NCBI GenBank assembly: GCA_020201015.1
Contig: JAIVHN010000018.1
Coordinates: 1 to 22,840 of the forward strand
DNA from: Spirochaeta sp.
GTDB taxonomy: Bacteria; Spirochaetota; Spirochaetia; DSM-27196; SLAA01
Direction of reading: 5' to 3'
Length of the DNA stretch: 22,840 bases
The translations under genes and the position numbers were made by a program. The notes beneath the pieces are model-generated. The model saw only the letters and a program-made list of their open reading frames with translations, ran no database searches and was not told where the DNA came from. Positions 20,379-22,840 of the stretch are shown here, in pieces; the first letter of the stretch is position 1; each line of letters begins with the position of its first letter.

Positions 20379-22840
20379 ATGACAACACTACAGGAAGGCG
20401 ACACCGCCTCCGGGTTTCACATTATCTCAGTGCATCCTTTACCGGAGATCCGGGCAACCGGAGTCTGGGCCCGCCATGAACGCACCGGCTTTGAGTTATA
20501 TCATGTTGTGTGTGACGACCCAGAGAATCTTGCTGCGGTTTCCTTTTTCACCCTGCCTCGTGACTCTACCGGCGTTGCTCATATTCTTGAGCACACTGTG
20601 CTGTGCGGGTCCGAGAAGTACCCGGTGAAGGATCCGTTTTTGCTGCTGCTTAAAGGCAGTATGAGTACCTTTCTCAATGCGTTCACCTTTCCGGACAAGA
20701 CCGTGTACCCAGCGGCTAGCACCGTTGATAAAGATCTCTTCAACATCCTTGAGGTGTACGGCGACGCAGTCTTCTTTCCGCTCCTGCGCAAGGAGTTCTT
20801 TCAGCAGGAGGGCCACAGGCTCGTACTGAGCGAGGACGGCTCTTTGGCTCTAAGCGGCGTCGTGTTCAACGAAATGAAGGGTAACTACTCAACGCAAGAA
20901 GGCATAGAGGGAGACTGGAGCTACCGCGCGCTGCTGCCCGACACGGCATATGCCTTTGACTCCGGCGGAGACCCGGAGTGTATTCCTTCTCTGAGCTACG
21001 AGGCCTTCCGGGCCTTTCATGAAACCTACTACCACCCGTCCAATGCAAAAGCCTTTGTGTATGGCGATATACCCACCGAGCGCTATCTCGAGTTTTACGA
21101 GACCCGGTTTCTCTCGCGCTTTGAAAAGGGGCAGGGCGACTTTCAGGTGGCGCCACAAATCCGTTGGAGCGAGCCGCGTGAGCATGTCGCCTACTATCCG
21201 GTGGCCGCTGACGATACGGTGACAGACAAGACATCTGTCACTATGAACTGGCTGCTTGATCCGGTTCATGATCCGGAACGAACGCTGGAGCTTGAGTTGC
21301 TTGCTGAGGTGCTTCTGGGGAGTTCGGCGTCGCCCTTGTACCGAGTCATTGTAGAGTCCGATCTTGGCGAGGACCTTTCATCCACCAGTGGCATAGAGAC
21401 CGAGCTTGCCGAGGTGGTCTTCTCCGTTGGAATGCGCGGCACAAATCCCGAGTCTAAAGAGGCGGTGGAGGAGCTCATACTCAACGAGCTTCGGCGTCTG
21501 GTGCGCGAGGGAATTGACGCGCAGCTGCTTGAGGGTGCGCTGCGAAAGCTCGAGTTCCGCAACCGTGAACTGAAGACCGGCAGTTCCTTTGGGCTGCGTT
21601 TAATGCGCCGCTCGCTGCGTGGCTGGATGAACGGTGCACGGCCCGAGGCAACCATGCTCTTCACGCCTTACGTAGAGGCACTGCGCAGCCGGCTTGCCCA
21701 GGATCCACGGCTACTGGAAAGCGTTATACAGGACCGGCTACTTGCCAACAATCACCGCGCTACCGTTGTGGTGCGTCCCGACCCCGAGCTCTCGGCGCGC
21801 CGGGCCGCAGACGAGCGCCAATTCCTTGCCACCAAGGAAGCCGAGTTGACCGATGCAGATCGCGAGCAGATACAGCAAGAGCAGGCGGCTCTGGCGGCCG
21901 CGCAGGGAACACCGGATGATCCGGCGGCGGTTGCAGGCATTCCTTTTCTTGAGCGCAGCGATGTTCCGCGGGACATTATCCGCATTCCTATGACACATAC
22001 GCAGCTGGCCGGTGTTCCGGTCTTCTACCATGAGAGTTTCACCAACGACATCGTCTACTTGGACTTTGCCTTTAATTTGCAGGGGCTCACCGAGGAGCAG
22101 CTGCAGATCCTGCCGGTGCTGGCCGAGGCGCTGACCGAGTGTGGACTCGTAGACATGAGCTACGACGAGCTGGCACGACAAATTGACCTTGTCAGTGGTG
22201 GAATCCATTCAGGCCTTGAGGTTGGGAGTATTCTCACACCGGACGGCGACCCGCGGCCTGACGGTGCCTATGGGCGCTACTTCACCTTACGCATTAAGGC
22301 CCTGGAACACTCGCTTTCCGAGGCCCTGGATCTGCTCAGCCGGATGCTGCGCGAAGCGGATGTTCGCCCCGGTCGTAGACTGAGCGATGTAGTATCAGAG
22401 AGCCGTAACGACATGCGCTCCTCTATTATTCCGGCTGGGCATACCTATGCCGGTCTACGTGCAGCGCGCTCCTTTTCACCATCCTTGGCACTGGAAGAAC
22501 GCTGGCGCGGCATTACCCACCTTTTTGACCTCACCGCATTTGCGAACGATATAGAGGCGGTTTCTACTCGGTTGGCTGGCCTGGCCGCCGAGATCTTCAC
22601 GCGCGCGCGCACGCAACTCTCGCTGGTGTGTTCGGAGACGGCCTATCCGGCCGTTGCGAGTACTCTAGAACGTTTCTTGCTGTCCTTGCCTGAAGGACGG
22701 CTGCCCGGAAATATCGACACCACGTACGGAAACTTTCCAACCCTGGAGGCGCTCTCGGCTCCTGCCGATGTGTCGTACGTGGGTGCGGCCCTGGCTGGCG
22801 CTGGCTCGGGAAGCTCCGACTACGCTGCTGAGATTGTGCT
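20379..22840 (+). CDS. M16C zinc peptidase of the presequence protease (PreP/Cym1) type, 3' end outside the window
   Basis: 820 complete codons are visible, and the gene runs off the right edge; the family has about 970-1000. TAGGAG lies six bases before the ATG. The N-terminal half has the inverted zinc motif HILEH (68-72) in STGVAHILEHTVLCGSEKYP, with the third ligand region GVVFNEMKGNYS further on. It then continues KDPFLLLLKGSMSTFLNAFT and TVYPAASTVDKDLFN, all diagnostic of M16C. A charged coiled linker near residues 470-515 separates it from the second half, which begins IPMTHTQLAGVPVFYHESFT. Such enzymes form a closed chamber and degrade short peptides. There is no signal peptide, so it should be cytoplasmic. 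The frame is intact throughout the part seen. It follows mtn by 89 bases, which hold only a weak TATAAC at 20351. Confidence 0.93.
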   Translation, partial: MTTLQEGDTASGFHIISVHPLPEIRATGVWARHERTGFELYHVVCDDPENLAAVSFFTLPRDSTGVAHILEHTVLCGSEKYPVKDPFLLLLKGSMSTFLNAFTFPDKTVYPAASTVDKDLFNILEVYGDAVFFPLLRKEFFQQEGHRLVLSEDGSLALSGVVFNEMKGNYSTQEGIEGDWSYRALLPDTAYAFDSGGDPECIPSLSYEAFRAFHETYYHPSNAKAFVYGDIPTERYLEFYETRFLSRFEKGQGDFQVAPQIRWSEPREHVAYYPVAADDTVTDKTSVTMNWLLDPVHDPERTLELELLAEVLLGSSASPLYRVIVESDLGEDLSSTSGIETELAEVVFSVGMRGTNPESKEAVEELILNELRRLVREGIDAQLLEGALRKLEFRNRELKTGSSFGLRLMRRSLRGWMNGARPEATMLFTPYVEALRSRLAQDPRLLESVIQDRLLANNHRATVVVRPDPELSARRAADERQFLATKEAELTDADREQIQQEQAALAAAQGTPDDPAAVAGIPFLERSDVPRDIIRIPMTHTQLAGVPVFYHESFTNDIVYLDFAFNLQGLTEEQLQILPVLAEALTECGLVDMSYDELARQIDLVSGGIHSGLEVGSILTPDGDPRPDGAYGRYFTLRIKALEHSLSEALDLLSRMLREADVRPGRRLSDVVSESRNDMRSSIIPAGHTYAGLRAARSFSPSLALEERWRGITHLFDLTAFANDIEAVSTRLAGLAAEIFTRARTQLSLVCSETAYPAVASTLERFLLSLPEGRLPGNIDTTYGNFPTLEALSAPADVSYVGAALAGAGSGSSDYAAEIV

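Overview
This window is about 22.8 kb of gene-dense chromosomal DNA of moderately high GC from a diderm bacterium. Signal peptides, lipoboxes and an outer-membrane-type beta-barrel protein point to an outer membrane. The lipoprotein set, the style of the methylthioadenosine nucleosidase and the linked EF-P/EpmA genes fit a free-living spirochaete (Spirochaeta/Alkalispirochaeta-like). That placement is an inference, because no rRNA or other marker is present. I see no tRNA, rRNA, CRISPR array, insertion sequence or phage gene, and no gene-free stretch over 300 bases.

Layout. 1-1263: the tail of a peptidase T gene converges on alanine racemase (alr, minus). 1293-7960: a plus-strand envelope block with an orphan lipoprotein, then a cassette behind a good promoter: a CsgG/FlgT-like protein ending in a barrel, a FlgT/LPP20-like protein without a signal peptide, and two LPP20-like lipoproteins. 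7989-8949 (minus): a coiled-coil gene coupled to a broken glycerophosphodiester phosphodiesterase gene. 9074-12579 (plus): mnmE, then, behind its own promoter, a PilZ (c-di-GMP receptor) gene and a 526-residue protein that I read as a catalytically dead relative of GH13_18 sucrose-phosphorylase-type enzymes. 12664-13206 (minus): an isochorismatase-fold hydrolase. 13284-15969 (plus): a pyrF-pyrE fusion overlapping an MscS channel gene. 15966-19536 (minus): an Rrf2 regulator, and upstream of it an operon patB-epmA-efp in which EpmA is expected to modify Lys32 of EF-P. 19624-22840 (plus): a shortened MTA/SAH nucleosidase and the first 820 codons of a presequence-protease-type M16 peptidase.

The items I think deserve most attention are these. 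(1) The PilZ plus pseudo-glycosidase operon, where catalytic segments have been lost or replaced by low-complexity tandem repeats, including eight 12-bp units encoding EQQA. (2) Short in-frame tandem duplications in at least five unrelated genes, including housekeeping enzymes. (3) Three genes (alr, mnmE, patB) without a Shine-Dalgarno sequence, whose best sigma70-type promoter puts transcription start on or 3 nt before the start codon, suggesting leaderless mRNAs. (4) A FlgT/CsgG/LPP20-like envelope cassette in a probable spirochaete, one member of which has lost its N-terminus. (5) Several genes missing a defined internal or N-terminal piece (phosphodiesterase, nucleosidase, FlgT-like protein), which indicates ongoing deletion. 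All family assignments come from reading motifs by eye; no database search was run.
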